Notes under the pieces: model-generated
Databases searched by the model: none
What the model saw: only the letters and a program-made list of their open reading frames with translations
What the model was told of the DNA's origin: nothing
Assembly (NCBI RefSeq): GCF_000230695.2
Contig: NC_020541.1
Coordinates: forward strand, 2,232,001-2,296,000
Source: Rhodanobacter denitrificans
Lineage (GTDB): Bacteria; Pseudomonadota; Gammaproteobacteria; Xanthomonadales; Rhodanobacteraceae
DNA: 64,000 nt
Direction: 5' to 3'
Shown here: positions 1 to 8,688 of the stretch, piece after piece
Numbering within the stretch: position 1 is the stretch's first letter
Layout: each line of letters opens with the position of its first letter
Position numbers and translations under genes: made by a program

Positions 1-1
1 C

Positions 2-340
<339 letters not shown>

Positions 341-356
341 GGAGACGGGGTGTTCG

Positions 357-722
357 ATGAACGCCTACACCGTGTCACAGCTGGCTAAAGACGCCGGCGT
401 GAGCGTGCATATCGTGCGTGACTACCTGGTGCGCGGGCTGCTGCATCCGGCCGCGCGCACCGATGGAGGTTATGGCGTGTTCGACGCGAACGCCCTGCAC
501 CGGCTTTGTTTCGTGCGGTCCGCGGTCGAGGCAGGGGTCGGCCTGGACGTCGTGACGCGACTGTGCCGGTCGCTGGATGCATCGAATGCCGATAAGACGG
601 TGATGTGCCTGGCAGAGGTAGGCGGAATCGTCGATGAGCGGCGGCAGGCATTGGTGGGGTTGGAGGCGCAATTGAGCGCGCTGCGGGCAGAGGTTGGTCG
701 ACACGAAGAGGCACGGCGATGA
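357..722 (+). CDS. merD: MerD, mercury-resistance co-regulator (left copy)
   Basis: This 121-residue protein has a MerR-type N-terminal helix-turn-helix (residues 1-70: YTVSQLAKDAGVSVHIVRDY) and a coiled C-terminal half, the layout of MerD. In known mer operons MerD helps turn off transcription at the mer operator by displacing Hg-MerR. The ATG at 357 was chosen because it matches the usual MerD N-terminus and lies just after merA. Its 3' end overlaps merE by 4 bp (ATGA). It is identical to the copy at 19087-19452. Confidence 0.9.
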   Translation: MNAYTVSQLAKDAGVSVHIVRDYLVRGLLHPAARTDGGYGVFDANALHRLCFVRSAVEAGVGLDVVTRLCRSLDASNADKTVMCLAEVGGIVDERRQALVGLEAQLSALRAEVGRHEEARR

Positions 723-937
723 ACGGTCACGAGCGCAAATCCATCACGGGTTACCTGTGGGCCGGGCTGGCTGTGCTGACGTGCCCGTGTCACCTCCCGA
801 TCCTGGCCGCGCTCTTGGCGGGTACGACGGCCGGCGCCTTTTTCAGTGCGCACTGGGTCATCGCGGCACTGGGGTTGATCAGCTTGTTCGGGCTATCCGT
901 GTGGCGGGCGATACGTGCGTTTGGAGGACGCGTATGA
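719..937 (+). CDS. merE: MerE-type small mercury transporter (left copy)
   Basis: This 72-residue membrane protein has two hydrophobic helices. The first contains the paired-cysteine motif LTCPCHLP (two Cys separated by Pro), which is typical of MerE. MerE proteins are inner-membrane broad mercury transporters. The start codon overlaps the merD stop (ATGA), which indicates translational coupling. It is identical to the right copy at 18872-19090. Confidence 0.88.
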   Translation: MNGHERKSITGYLWAGLAVLTCPCHLPILAALLAGTTAGAFFSAHWVIAALGLISLFGLSVWRAIRAFGGRV

Positions 938-1024
938 GCGGTTTGATGCACGGCCGGCTTGAATTCGTCGAGGGCCGATCGGACGCATCCGCATGCCCTT
1001 GAGCGCCAGGTGAAAACGATCGCC

Positions 1025-1402
1025 ATGGATTCGCGTGAACTGAACTCACCGGAGGCCATTGCCGACTTCGTGGACGCCTTTTACGCCAAGGTGAGGGTTG
1101 ATGCCGCGCTTGGACCGATCTTCAAAGACGTTGACCTGCAGCAACATATACCAAAGATTCGCGCGTATTGGCGCAAGATGCTGCTCGGTGACCATGAGGG
1201 CTATCGACGCAACATGATTGCCCAGCACATGGCGCTGCACACGCGACATTCCTTGCACCACCACCACTTTCAGCGGTGGTTGGCGTTATTTGTGGCAACC
1301 GTGGACGAGCAATTCCGCGGGCACGCCGCCATCCAGGCCAAGCGCCTTGCGTCCACGATCGCTGTCAACCTCGAAGCGCTGCTCGACGTCCGTCGGAAGT
1401 AA
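1025..1402 (+). CDS. Group III-like truncated haemoglobin (left copy)
   Basis: This 125-residue 2/2 globin has the N-terminal FVDAFYAKVR helix, the YWRKMLLG segment and a proximal-histidine region (HHHHFQRWLALF) typical of group III truncated globins. Such globins bind O2 or NO, and their physiological role is mostly unsettled. The ATG at 1025 was chosen, although an in-frame GTG lies 15 bp upstream. It sits directly between merE and the flavin oxidoreductase on the same strand, so it is probably transcribed with the mer genes. A globin is not part of classical mer operons. It is identical to 18407-18784. Confidence 0.82.
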   Translation: MDSRELNSPEAIADFVDAFYAKVRVDAALGPIFKDVDLQQHIPKIRAYWRKMLLGDHEGYRRNMIAQHMALHTRHSLHHHHFQRWLALFVATVDEQFRGHAAIQAKRLASTIAVNLEALLDVRRK

Positions 1403-1413
1403 AGGAGCATGGC

Positions 1414-2768
1414 ATGAACCCAATGAGAGTTTCGACCTGATCGTGATCGGGGCCGGTACCGGCGGTACGGGCGTCGCCCGCATGGCTGCGGCGGCAGGCT
1501 GGAAGGTCGCCGTGGTCGATAGCTTGCCTTATGGCGGTACGTGCGCCTTACGCGGGTGTGACCCCAAAAAAATGCTGATCGCCGTGACCGAGGGCGTCGA
1601 CTGGGCGCGCAACTTGAAAGGCAAGGGGCTTCGGGCGCAAACCGCTGTCGATTGGCCCGACATGATCGCTTTCAAGCGCAGCTTTACCGACCTCATGTCA
1701 GGTCGGATCGAAGCCGGGATGCAGCGGGCCGGTGTCGTTCCCCTGCATGGCCAGGCCCGCTTCACCGGACCAAACACGATTGAAGTGAATGGCGAACTCC
1801 TGACCGCTCGGCATTTTCACCTTGCCACCGGCGCCCGGCCGATGACCTTGAATATCCCGGGCGAAAACCTGCTGATCACCAGCACCGACTTCCTCGAATT
1901 GCCGGAGCGGCCGGACAGGGTCGTCTTCGTCGGCGGCGGATTCATCGCGATGGAATTTGCCCACATCTGCAAACGCGCCGGCTCAAGGGACGTCACGGTA
2001 CTAGAAATGATGAAGCGCCCGTTGGGCAATTTCGACCCCGACATGGTCGGCATGCTTTCCGAAGCGACCGCCGATCTGGGCATCGACCTGCGGACCGAGG
2101 CCAGGGTGTTGACGATCGAGCAGGACGGCGCCGGGTTCATCGTGACCTATGAAACGCCGCAAGGCACCCAGACCATTGCCTGCGACAGGGTGGTGCATGC
2201 CACCGGGCGCGTGCCCAACATCGAGCATCTCAACCTGGACGCCGCGGGCGTGGCCTACGGCCGTAAGGGCATCCAAGTCAGTCCCTTCATGCGCACGACC
2301 AACCCGGCGATCTTCGCGGCCGGCGACTGCGCGGACAGCGGCCCCAATCTCACCCCGGTCTCGGCCAACGAGGGCCGGATCGCGGGCAAGAACCTGCTCG
2401 CCGGAAAAGACGAGCGCGCGATCCACTACCCGCCGATCCCCAGCGTCGTCTTCACGCTTCCGCCCGTGGCGTCCGTCGGGCTGTCCGAAGACGCGGCACG
2501 CGAGCAGGGGCTGGACTTTGACGCGCATTTCGAGATAACCGCGCAGTGGTATTCCTCCCTGCGCGTGGGCGCGCGACACAGCGCCTACAAGGTGTTGGTC
2601 GAGAAAGGCAGCGGGAACATCCTGGGCGCGCATCTGATCGGCCCCGGCGCCGAGGAACAGATCAATCTGCTCGCCATGGCCATGGGCGCTGGACTGACGG
2701 CGAACAAGCTCAAGGGCATCATCTTTGCCTATCCCAGCTATGCCTCGGACATCAGTTCGATGGTGTAG
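1414..2768 (+). pseudogene. FAD/NAD(P)-dependent disulfide oxidoreductase, frameshifted in this copy
   Basis: The coding body matches the intact 451-aa gene at 17040-18395. In this copy one A is missing from the AAA run at codons 3-4, so the ATG at 1414 reads only eight codons before a TGA at 1438. The rest stays open to 2768 but has no good start in frame. The body has the FAD GxGxxG motif (VIGAGTGGTG), a redox-active pair (GGTCALRGCDPKK) and the second nucleotide fold (VFVGGGFIAMEF). It may be a real mutation or an uncorrected homopolymer error in the assembly. Confidence 0.82.
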
Positions 2769-2894
2769 CAGGCGCGCCAAGCAAAAAGTCCGCACGGCGT
2801 GTAGCTTTCCTGACGTGACCTAGTGCAGCACCTCAACCCACGCGAGGCGCATAACGAACTCGTCAAGACAAGGGCAGCCTTCGCGTTTCCTCTC

Positions 2895-3934
2895 ATGCAT
2901 CGAAGAGTCCAAGCCAGCACACCCTCTGCCATGCATTTAGCGCAACCCCCATCGCCTCGTGCCGGTACCGCCCGGTTGTTTTCGGTGCTCACCCTGGATG
3001 GGGGCGGCGCCCGCGGTTATTTGACACTCAAGATTCTCGAATGCGTCGAAGCGTATTTGAATACGCTGACTGATAACGCGCTGCCGCTGGGGGCGCGTTT
3101 CGACCTCATCTGTGGTACGTCGACGGGCGGGATCATCGCACTGGCGCTGGCACTGGGCCGACCGGTGAGCGAGATATCCGCCCTGTATGAAAGACACGTG
3201 CCGCGCATCTTCGGTTCAACGATGCGGCGCTTCGGGTGGATGAGAAATTTCCGCCCCCGTTACCGCAGCGACGCCTTACGCGAGGCGATGCATGCGTTCT
3301 TCGGCGACCTCACCTTAGGCGCGGTGCAGACGGATGTCTGCGTCACCGCGGCCTCGCTGACCAATGCACGACCCCATCTCTTCCGCAGCGATTACGCGAA
3401 GCCAGGCCCATGGCGTGGCGAAGATCGTCTCGCCGATCTGGCATTAGCCACCTCGGCGGCGCCAACCTTCTTCGCCGCCCACGCGACGGAACGCCTGAGC
3501 GATCTCGTCGATGGTGGGCTCTACGCCAACAACCCCGCGCTACTCGGTGTGGTGGAGGCGTTCCAGTTCAGCCGCCCGAGTCGGCGCGGTATCGCGCCGC
3601 CTCACGACCTTGGTGCCACGTGCCTGGCACAACTGGCCGTATTGTCGATAGGCACCGGTGAGCAATGTGCCATGCCCTATACCCCAGAACGCTTGCGTAA
3701 CGGCGGTTTGCTGGCCTGGGGTGCGCACTTCCACAACGTCATCGACGAAAGCCAGTCGCAGTACACCAATCTGTTGGCGGCGGGCCTGCTGGGTACCGCC
3801 TACCACCGCATCAACCCGCGTCTGGATTTTCCGATGGCCATGGATGACGTGCGTCGTTGCCCGCACTGAAAAACCTGGCGGAATTGTCCGTGTCGGATGA
3901 GGAATTTTTACGCACCCGCATGGCCATCTTTTGA
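2895..3934 (+). pseudogene. Patatin-like phospholipase, frameshifted near its 3' end
   Basis: This is the left copy of the patatin-like gene at 15873-16913. One T is missing from a TTT run near 3858. The reading frame therefore ends at 3869 (…RRCPH) and loses the last 29 residues of the intact protein plus the proper stop. The catalytic core is unaffected: oxyanion motif DGGGARG, nucleophile GTSTGG and DGGLYANNP with the catalytic Asp. The truncated protein might still fold. As with the oxidoreductase, a sequencing artefact in a homopolymer is possible. Confidence 0.75.
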
Positions 3935-4006
3935 ATCGGGTCATCGGATGCGCCAGGCGGGGTGATGTTTGTGCGCGGATAGCCCGCGTGGAGCACGCGC
4001 CGGCGG

Positions 4007-5143
4007 TCATGACGCATCGTCGCCCGAAACCGATGAGGGGGACGATGCGTGCGACGCATGCAGGATGCCATCGTCGAGCAGGCGCGCCGCGGGATTGTCG
4101 GTCACGCCACCGGCCTGGAAGTACCCGATTACGCTGCCCACCGCGCGGTGCTCGGTCATGGCCATCAACGCCGGCAGCGCGATGCCTTGGCGGCCGCCTT
4201 CGGTGACAAAGCCCGAGCGCAGACTGTGCCCGCCGAAGTCCCCCTCCAACCCAGCCATCGCGGCGCGGCGTTGCACGATGGCTGCGACCGAGGCGGGTGA
4301 GAGGCCGCCACCAATGCGGTGCCGCCACAGCCGACGGAAGATCGGGCCGTCCGTGAGCTGAGCCGCCGCCAGCCAAGCGGCCAGTGCGTCGGCCGCGGGA
4401 CCCAGGATGGGCTTGTCGGGCGTGGCGGTGACGCTCGGTCCGGCCTGTTGGGTCTTACTGTGCCCCAGGTGGTACACGAACGCGCGCTCGCCGACCCGGC
4501 GCAGATCGCTCAGGTCCGCGGCGGCCACTTCACTGCGTCGGCGCCCGCCGCTGGCGAACGCGAACAGCAGCAGCGCGCGATCGCGCACCCCGGTCAGGGA
4601 GGCATCGCAGGTGGCCAGCAGCGCGGCCAGCTCGGGCTGGGTGATCGCGGTCTTCTTGGTGGGGCGGTCGCCGCGTTTGACCGCGGCGCGGCGGGCGCGG
4701 GCCAGCAGGTGACGGACGGCCGGCTGCTCGCACGGGTTGGCCACGCGACGCCACTGGTGCGCTTTGGACAGCACGGCGATCCGATGGCTGATCGTACTCA
4801 ACTTCAGCGGCCCCAGGCGTTGTTTGAGGCCGGCCTCGACCAGTGCGGCATCCAGTGCGGGCGGCAGCTCCCAGGTGAGCGCCGATTCGCTCCGACGGGC
4901 CAGGTGGTCGACGATGAACTGGATCACCACCGCCTCGGGCAATGGCAGGGCAAACGGCTGGCCGTAGCGGCCCTGATACCAGGCGGCGCAGTAGCGCAGC
5001 GCGCTGGCATAACTGCGCGCGGTGTTCGCCGACGCCGCTTCGGCCAGGATGTCGCGCACGGCCGCCGCCGCTTCCGTGGCCAATTGCTCCGGCGGAGCGA
5101 TAGGAGGCAGGGTGGGAAGTCGCAAATCGCTGTTTCTTTTCAT
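4007..5143 (-). CDS. tnpS: TnpS-type tyrosine recombinase (cointegrate resolution), left copy
   Basis: This 378-residue tyrosine recombinase has an N-terminal SAM-like core-binding domain (residues 30-150) and a catalytic domain with the expected residues: Arg in GGRRRSE, Lys in HLGHSKT, HSLRSGF, TEHRAV and the GYFQ tyrosine. Divergence from a KfrA/coiled-coil gene (tnpT) across a short intergenic region with an inverted repeat is the arrangement of the Tn4651 family. There TnpS and TnpT together resolve cointegrates at the site between them. The start at 5143 places ATG just downstream of the resolution region. It is identical to 14664-15800. Confidence 0.88.
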   Translation of the reverse strand: MKRNSDLRLPTLPPIAPPEQLATEAAAAVRDILAEAASANTARSYASALRYCAAWYQGRYGQPFALPLPEAVVIQFIVDHLARRSESALTWELPPALDAALVEAGLKQRLGPLKLSTISHRIAVLSKAHQWRRVANPCEQPAVRHLLARARRAAVKRGDRPTKKTAITQPELAALLATCDASLTGVRDRALLLFAFASGGRRRSEVAAADLSDLRRVGERAFVYHLGHSKTQQAGPSVTATPDKPILGPAADALAAWLAAAQLTDGPIFRRLWRHRIGGGLSPASVAAIVQRRAAMAGLEGDFGGHSLRSGFVTEGGRQGIALPALMAMTEHRAVGSVIGYFQAGGVTDNPAARLLDDGILHASHASSPSSVSGDDAS

Positions 5144-5252
5144 ATGTAGTATGTAAGATAAGTAACGATTAGAAAGGCCTACTTGCGATAACGATCTATT
5201 ATCGCTTGTATAGCACCAAACCCGGTCACGCCGCACAGAGGAAAGCTTCGCC
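5144..5252. promoter_or_regulatory. Putative resolution site / divergent promoter region between tnpS and tnpT (left copy)
   Basis: This 109-bp AT-rich gap holds a 7-bp inverted repeat, GCGATAA (5185-5191) and TTATCGC (5199-5205), around a 7-nt centre. That is the geometry of a tyrosine-recombinase core site. A second set of short repeats (TAGTATGTAAGATAAGTAA) lies next to tnpS and may bind TnpT. By analogy with Tn4651 this would be the rst site and would also contain both promoters. Confidence 0.65.
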
Positions 5253-6191
5253 ATGGCCAAAGGCATCACCGAAGCGCAGGTTCACGCCGCCGCCGACGCC
5301 CTCGTGGCCGCCGGCGAGCGCCCCACGGTGGAGCGGATCCGCGCCCACCTCGGTACCGGCTCGCCGAACACCGTCACCCGGCTACTCGATTCGTGGTGGC
5401 AGGCGCTGGGCGCCCGATTGACCGCACAGCAGGCGATGGCATCGATCCCCGACGTCCCCGCCGGAATCGCCACCCTGGCGGAACAATGGTGGGCACAGGC
5501 GTGGCAGCAGGCGCGCGAGGCCGTGCATGCCGACCTTGCCCGTGAGCGGCAACAACTCGCCGACGATCGCGTGGCGCTTGATCGTGAACGAGAGACCCTT
5601 CAACAGGCGCACGCGCAACTCCAGCAAGCGCTCGCGCAGGCGCAGCAGGCCGAAACGGCCATGGCGGCACGCTTGGCCGATATTCAACGGCTCGTCGAGC
5701 AGCAAGCCGCACAACTGGCGGATCTGACCCAGCAGCGGGAAGCGCTGGAAGCGCGTAACGGGCGACTGGAAGCGGAGTACCTCAGCGTCACAGCGCGCCT
5801 GCAGGCCCAGGAAGCCACCGCGGCCGCCGAACGCGAATCGCTGGCCCAGCAACTGCGCGCCGCGGAAGATCATGGCCACGCCGAGGTGGATCGCGCCCGC
5901 CAGGAGAGCAAGGGATGGCGCACCCGGCTGACCGCTGTGGAGAAGGAACGTGCTGCCGAGCGCGAGAAGCATCGGCACGAACTGACCACCGTCCGCGCCA
6001 GTTTGACCACGGCGCAGCAAGACGTGGCGGCGTACCGGGCGCGTGTCGAGACGCTGGAGCGCCAATGGGCCACGTTGGGCGATCTGCCCGCGATCCTTCG
6101 GGCCCAAGGTCAGGCCACGAAGGTTAAGCGCCCAGGAGCGGCCAAGAAGGCCGCAAAATCGGCCAGGCCTCGCACGCGTTCCTCCCGTTGA
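5253..6191 (+). CDS. tnpT: TnpT-type KfrA-N coiled-coil DNA-binding protein, left copy
   Basis: This 312-residue protein has an N-terminal KfrA-like winged HTH (residues 1-55, TEAQVHAAADALVAAGERPTV…). A long Gln/Ala/Glu-rich coiled coil follows (residues 95-280), and the C-terminus is basic and Lys/Arg-rich. In Tn4651-type elements the divergent partner of TnpS is TnpT, which binds the resolution site and stimulates recombination. It is identical in protein sequence to 13616-14554. One T is missing just after the stop codon in this copy. Confidence 0.86.
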   Translation: MAKGITEAQVHAAADALVAAGERPTVERIRAHLGTGSPNTVTRLLDSWWQALGARLTAQQAMASIPDVPAGIATLAEQWWAQAWQQAREAVHADLARERQQLADDRVALDRERETLQQAHAQLQQALAQAQQAETAMAARLADIQRLVEQQAAQLADLTQQREALEARNGRLEAEYLSVTARLQAQEATAAAERESLAQQLRAAEDHGHAEVDRARQESKGWRTRLTAVEKERAAEREKHRHELTTVRASLTTAQQDVAAYRARVETLERQWATLGDLPAILRAQGQATKVKRPGAAKKAAKSARPRTRSSR

Positions 6192-6389
6192 CGAGCCGGC
6201 CCCGCCGAGTCAATCCGACCCACCGCAAGGTCGAAGTGTCACTATTTGCAGCAAAATCATCGCGGACCACCGCCGATCAGCCCGAATTAGGGTCTCAAAA
6301 AGGGGTAACAGCAACTCTTTGATTGAAATGATATTTGCTAAACTCGCAAGATCTTTTTATTAATACAATCAATGTGTTGCCGAATGGCG

Positions 6390-6427
6390 CGAAGCGTTAC
6401 TTTTTGCACCTAAAACAAGGCAGCACC
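6390..6427 (-). repeat. Terminal inverted repeat of the mer transposon, left copy (inner end)
   Basis: Read inward it begins GGTGCTGCCTTGTTTTAGGT and is identical to the repeat at 13379-13416. It matches the far end at 29985-30022 at 33 of 38 positions. A 5-bp flank ACGCT (6428-6432) follows immediately. It is the reverse complement of the AGCGT that flanks the outer end of the right copy. Confidence 0.88.
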
Positions 6428-6712
6428 ACGCTGGCCAACACCGAGGCGGCCGCCGCGGCCGCCGACGCGCAGGTATCGCTGGCGCAGGTCAGGCTGTTTC
6501 TCGCCCTGGGGGGGGGCTGGCAGAGCGCGCGCCAGATACCGGTCATCCCGCACGACGCAGCGCGCGCGGCAGGACGGGCGGGCACGCGCGAGCCACAAGC
6601 CCACGCCATAACATGCCGATACCCCGTCGGCGCCGGCGTCAGGCAAATGAACCCGAGGTGCCTTGCGCATGCCTGCGGGGCATGGCAAGCCGCGCCACCA
6701 GCAGCGATCTAG
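6428..6712 (+). pseudogene. 3' fragment of an outer-membrane efflux factor (OMF), separated from its 5' part at 30023-31350
   Basis: From the transposon end the frame reads ACG-CTG-GCC-AAC… and gives TLANTEAAAAAADAQVSLAQ followed by LFLALGGGW. That is the C-terminal helical end of a NodT/OprM-type lipoprotein efflux channel. The 5' part on the minus strand at 30023-31350 stops at …LDAERTL on the same ACGCT pentamer. Joining the two across that pentamer gives one continuous OMF reading frame. The tail after GGGW is unusually long and may be out of the original frame. The gene is dead in its present layout. Confidence 0.85.
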
Positions 6713-7263
6713 ATACCGCTTGCGAAGCGCACCACCGATCCGCGACCGCGGTCACCGGCCATGGCGTGACACCGCGCCGCCCCATCCGCCGGGCACGCAG
6801 GAGCAACCGAGGATCGGCTCGTGGCTCGCTCAAAAGTGATTGATCCTCGCCTTGCGGCATTGCTGTACCCACCTGCGCGCGCTCCGCACAGGCTCGGTCG
6901 CCAGCCTGCAAGCGCACCTCGACCATGGTCTGCCAGTTGCGGGTACACAGGGGTGCCGAGTTTCGGACCCAACGACCACGACTGACGGGCCAGCTTTTCG
7001 GCGTCGCTGAAATTCTTCAGCCGCAACGCAATCTCTGCCCGATCCTGCAGCAGGTCCGATGAGTCGGGGGCAAGCTTCAAGGCCTGGTCCAGCGTGTGCG
7101 CGGCCGCGCCGTATTGGCCGGCCAACTCATCGTGTCGCGCCGCAACCTGCATTTCGGTGAACGACGGTTCGCTCAGCGGGATGACGTCGATAACGGACTT
7201 ACTACGGCGCGAATCGCCGCCACCATGTCGTAGGCGCCCAGCCGCGTCGCTCGGAAACGCCAT
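6639..7263 (-). pseudogene. Decayed TPR-repeat protein
   Basis: Residues AAAHTLDQALKLAPDSSDLL and DAEKLARQSWSLGPKLG form a tetratricopeptide pair. At about 6955 the reading frame slips. A CCCC run there is one base too long for the TPR frame to continue into the plausible next helix (CTRNWQTMVEVRLQAGD), which lies in the neighbouring frame. No clean N-terminus or stop could be assigned, so this looks like a remnant of a chromosomal gene originally convergent with the OMF gene. Function is not assignable. Confidence 0.5.
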
Positions 7264-7303
7264 TTCGTACTGCCGGCAGGGCCAAATTCACCTTCTGACC
7301 GGG

Positions 7304-7336
7304 TCAGGCGGGATAATCCAACATTATCCCGCCTGA
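7304..7336. repeat. Perfect 14-bp inverted repeat with a 5-nt centre
   Basis: The arms TCAGGCGGGATAAT and ATTATCCCGCCTGA are perfectly complementary around CCAAC. No T-run follows on either strand, so it is not a typical terminator. It lies 92 bp upstream of a KfrA/TnpT-like gene and could be an operator or a recombination site. Confidence 0.7.
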
Positions 7337-7427
7337 GAAAGAGCGGGTTTCTGTGGCGTCTTGTGTGATTGATCGGTATGTAATTACATGGTATGTAATG
7401 CATTATGAAATCCATCGAGAGACCGAT

Positions 7428-8504
7428 ATGGCACGTGGTGGCTTGTACAAGACCGAGGTCCAGAAGGCGCGGAACAGTCTGTTGGCGCAGGGAAAGCATC
7501 CTTCGGTCGACGCCTTACGGGTGGCCTTGGGTAATACCGGCTCCAAGACCACCATCCACCGCTACCTGAAGGAACTGGAAGCCGAGGACGGGCCGCGTGT
7601 CGGTGCGACGGTGGCGATCAGCGATGCCTTACAGGATCTAGTCGGCCGGCTGGCCGAACGACTGCACGAGGAGGCCGAGGTCCGGATCACCGCGGCGCAA
7701 GAACGCTTCACGGCGGAACGCCAAGCGCTGACTGCCACCGTGGAACAGCACCGCCAAGAAGCGACTGCGCTCAGCACGCAGCTGCAGCGTACCGATATCG
7801 CCCTGCAAGACGAAAAGGCTGCCCATGAACAGGCCCAACAAGGGCTTCGTGATCGCGCGTTGCTCGTCCAGCAGTTGGAGGAGCGGGTCGCCGGCATGAC
7901 CACTCGGCTGACTGAGCACGAAGCGCACATTCAGTCGCTGGAAGACAAACACCAGCATGCCCGCGATGCCTTGGAGCACTATCGGACGGCAGTCAAGGAA
8001 CAGCGCGACCAAGAGCAGCGCCGGCACGAACACCAGGTGCAGGGACTGCAGGTCGAGTTGCGACAAGCCAACGACACCATCACGAGCAAGAATCACGAGC
8101 TACTGCAGCTCAACCGCGATAATGCCCGGATGACCGAGCATATCAATCAGCTCGACAAGGAGTTTCGCCAGTTCCGCACCGAGCATCAGAAACTGCAACA
8201 CGCCTACGACGCGAATCTGCCGCTGGCCAAGGAGCATCCGACCTTGCAGATGCGGTTGGCCCAAGCCGAACAAGGGCAGGCGCATCTGCAAACCCAGCTC
8301 GCAGCGGCCGAAACTCAATTGACCACCGAACGGGATCACCGGCGAGAGGTGGAGACCCAGCGCGCCGCCAGCCAGGCACGGTTGGACGTACTGGAAGAAA
8401 TGTTTGCTCGACTGCGCAACGTCAGTACCACTGAGGTTGATGTCCATGAGGCTGAAGCGGTGCCTCGTGCGAATCCGGCACGATCGAACGTCCGGCGTCG
8501 TTAG
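7428..8504 (+). CDS. KfrA/TnpT-like coiled-coil DNA-binding protein, orphan
   Basis: This 358-residue protein has a KfrA-type N-terminal DNA-binding domain (residues 1-55: KTEVQKARNSLLAQGKHPSV…TTIHRYLKELE). A very long coiled coil follows from about 75 to 330, with a basic tail. Upstream (7376-7415) are repeated TATGTAAT elements that could be its own operator. It resembles TnpT, but no recombinase gene is adjacent on its left, so it is probably the survivor of a Tn4651-like element. A transposon end (8546-8583) follows 41 bp after the stop. The ATG at 7428 was chosen because the KfrA domain starts right after it. Confidence 0.7.
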   Translation: MARGGLYKTEVQKARNSLLAQGKHPSVDALRVALGNTGSKTTIHRYLKELEAEDGPRVGATVAISDALQDLVGRLAERLHEEAEVRITAAQERFTAERQALTATVEQHRQEATALSTQLQRTDIALQDEKAAHEQAQQGLRDRALLVQQLEERVAGMTTRLTEHEAHIQSLEDKHQHARDALEHYRTAVKEQRDQEQRRHEHQVQGLQVELRQANDTITSKNHELLQLNRDNARMTEHINQLDKEFRQFRTEHQKLQHAYDANLPLAKEHPTLQMRLAQAEQGQAHLQTQLAAAETQLTTERDHRREVETQRAASQARLDVLEEMFARLRNVSTTEVDVHEAEAVPRANPARSNVRRR

Positions 8505-8545
8505 CTGCGACAAAGATAGGTCGTTGTTATATAGGCTGTTTTACC

Positions 8546-8583
8546 GCTTATTTTATACTGTCGGGGGATGGGCACAAATAGCC
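8546..8583 (-). repeat. Right terminal repeat of a Tn3-type element (same family as the 49090 end)
   Basis: It shares with 49053-49090 a 22-bp identical core ending CACAAATAGCC, preceded by a near-identical TTTTATA segment. Read inward from 8583 it starts GGCTATTTGTGCCCATCCCC. Because the copy at 49090 closes a transposon whose tnpA lies to its left, this one should likewise close an element lying to the left (the orphan tnpT-like gene). Confidence 0.75.
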
Positions 8584-8688
8584 TACATACATGCCCGCCC
8601 GAAAAACGGGGCTATCCAGCCCATGACTTTCCCTGGCCGCCTTGAAAGCACTGGCGGGCATGCCGAAACGATCGTCGGGGTCAGTCAT
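8584..8688 (-). pseudogene. Short ORF coupled to the recombinase, cut by a transposon end
   Basis: The ATG overlaps the stop of the upstream recombinase gene (8685-9848) as ATGA. The protein starts MTDPDDRFGMPASAFKAARE and runs straight into the terminal repeat at 8583, after which the frame is transposon-end sequence. Part of its DNA (8611-8655) resembles 44765-44808. It is either the start of a truncated gene or the non-coding left end of the element. Confidence 0.3.

Noticed and set aside
4319..5149. 276-codon open frame antisense to tnpS, and similar long frames antisense to glmM/folP (54454-56379) and to other GC-rich genes
   Set aside because: They are complementary to well-supported genes, have Gly/Arg/Ala/His-rich low-complexity translations and no recognisable domains. 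They are a by-product of high GC content.
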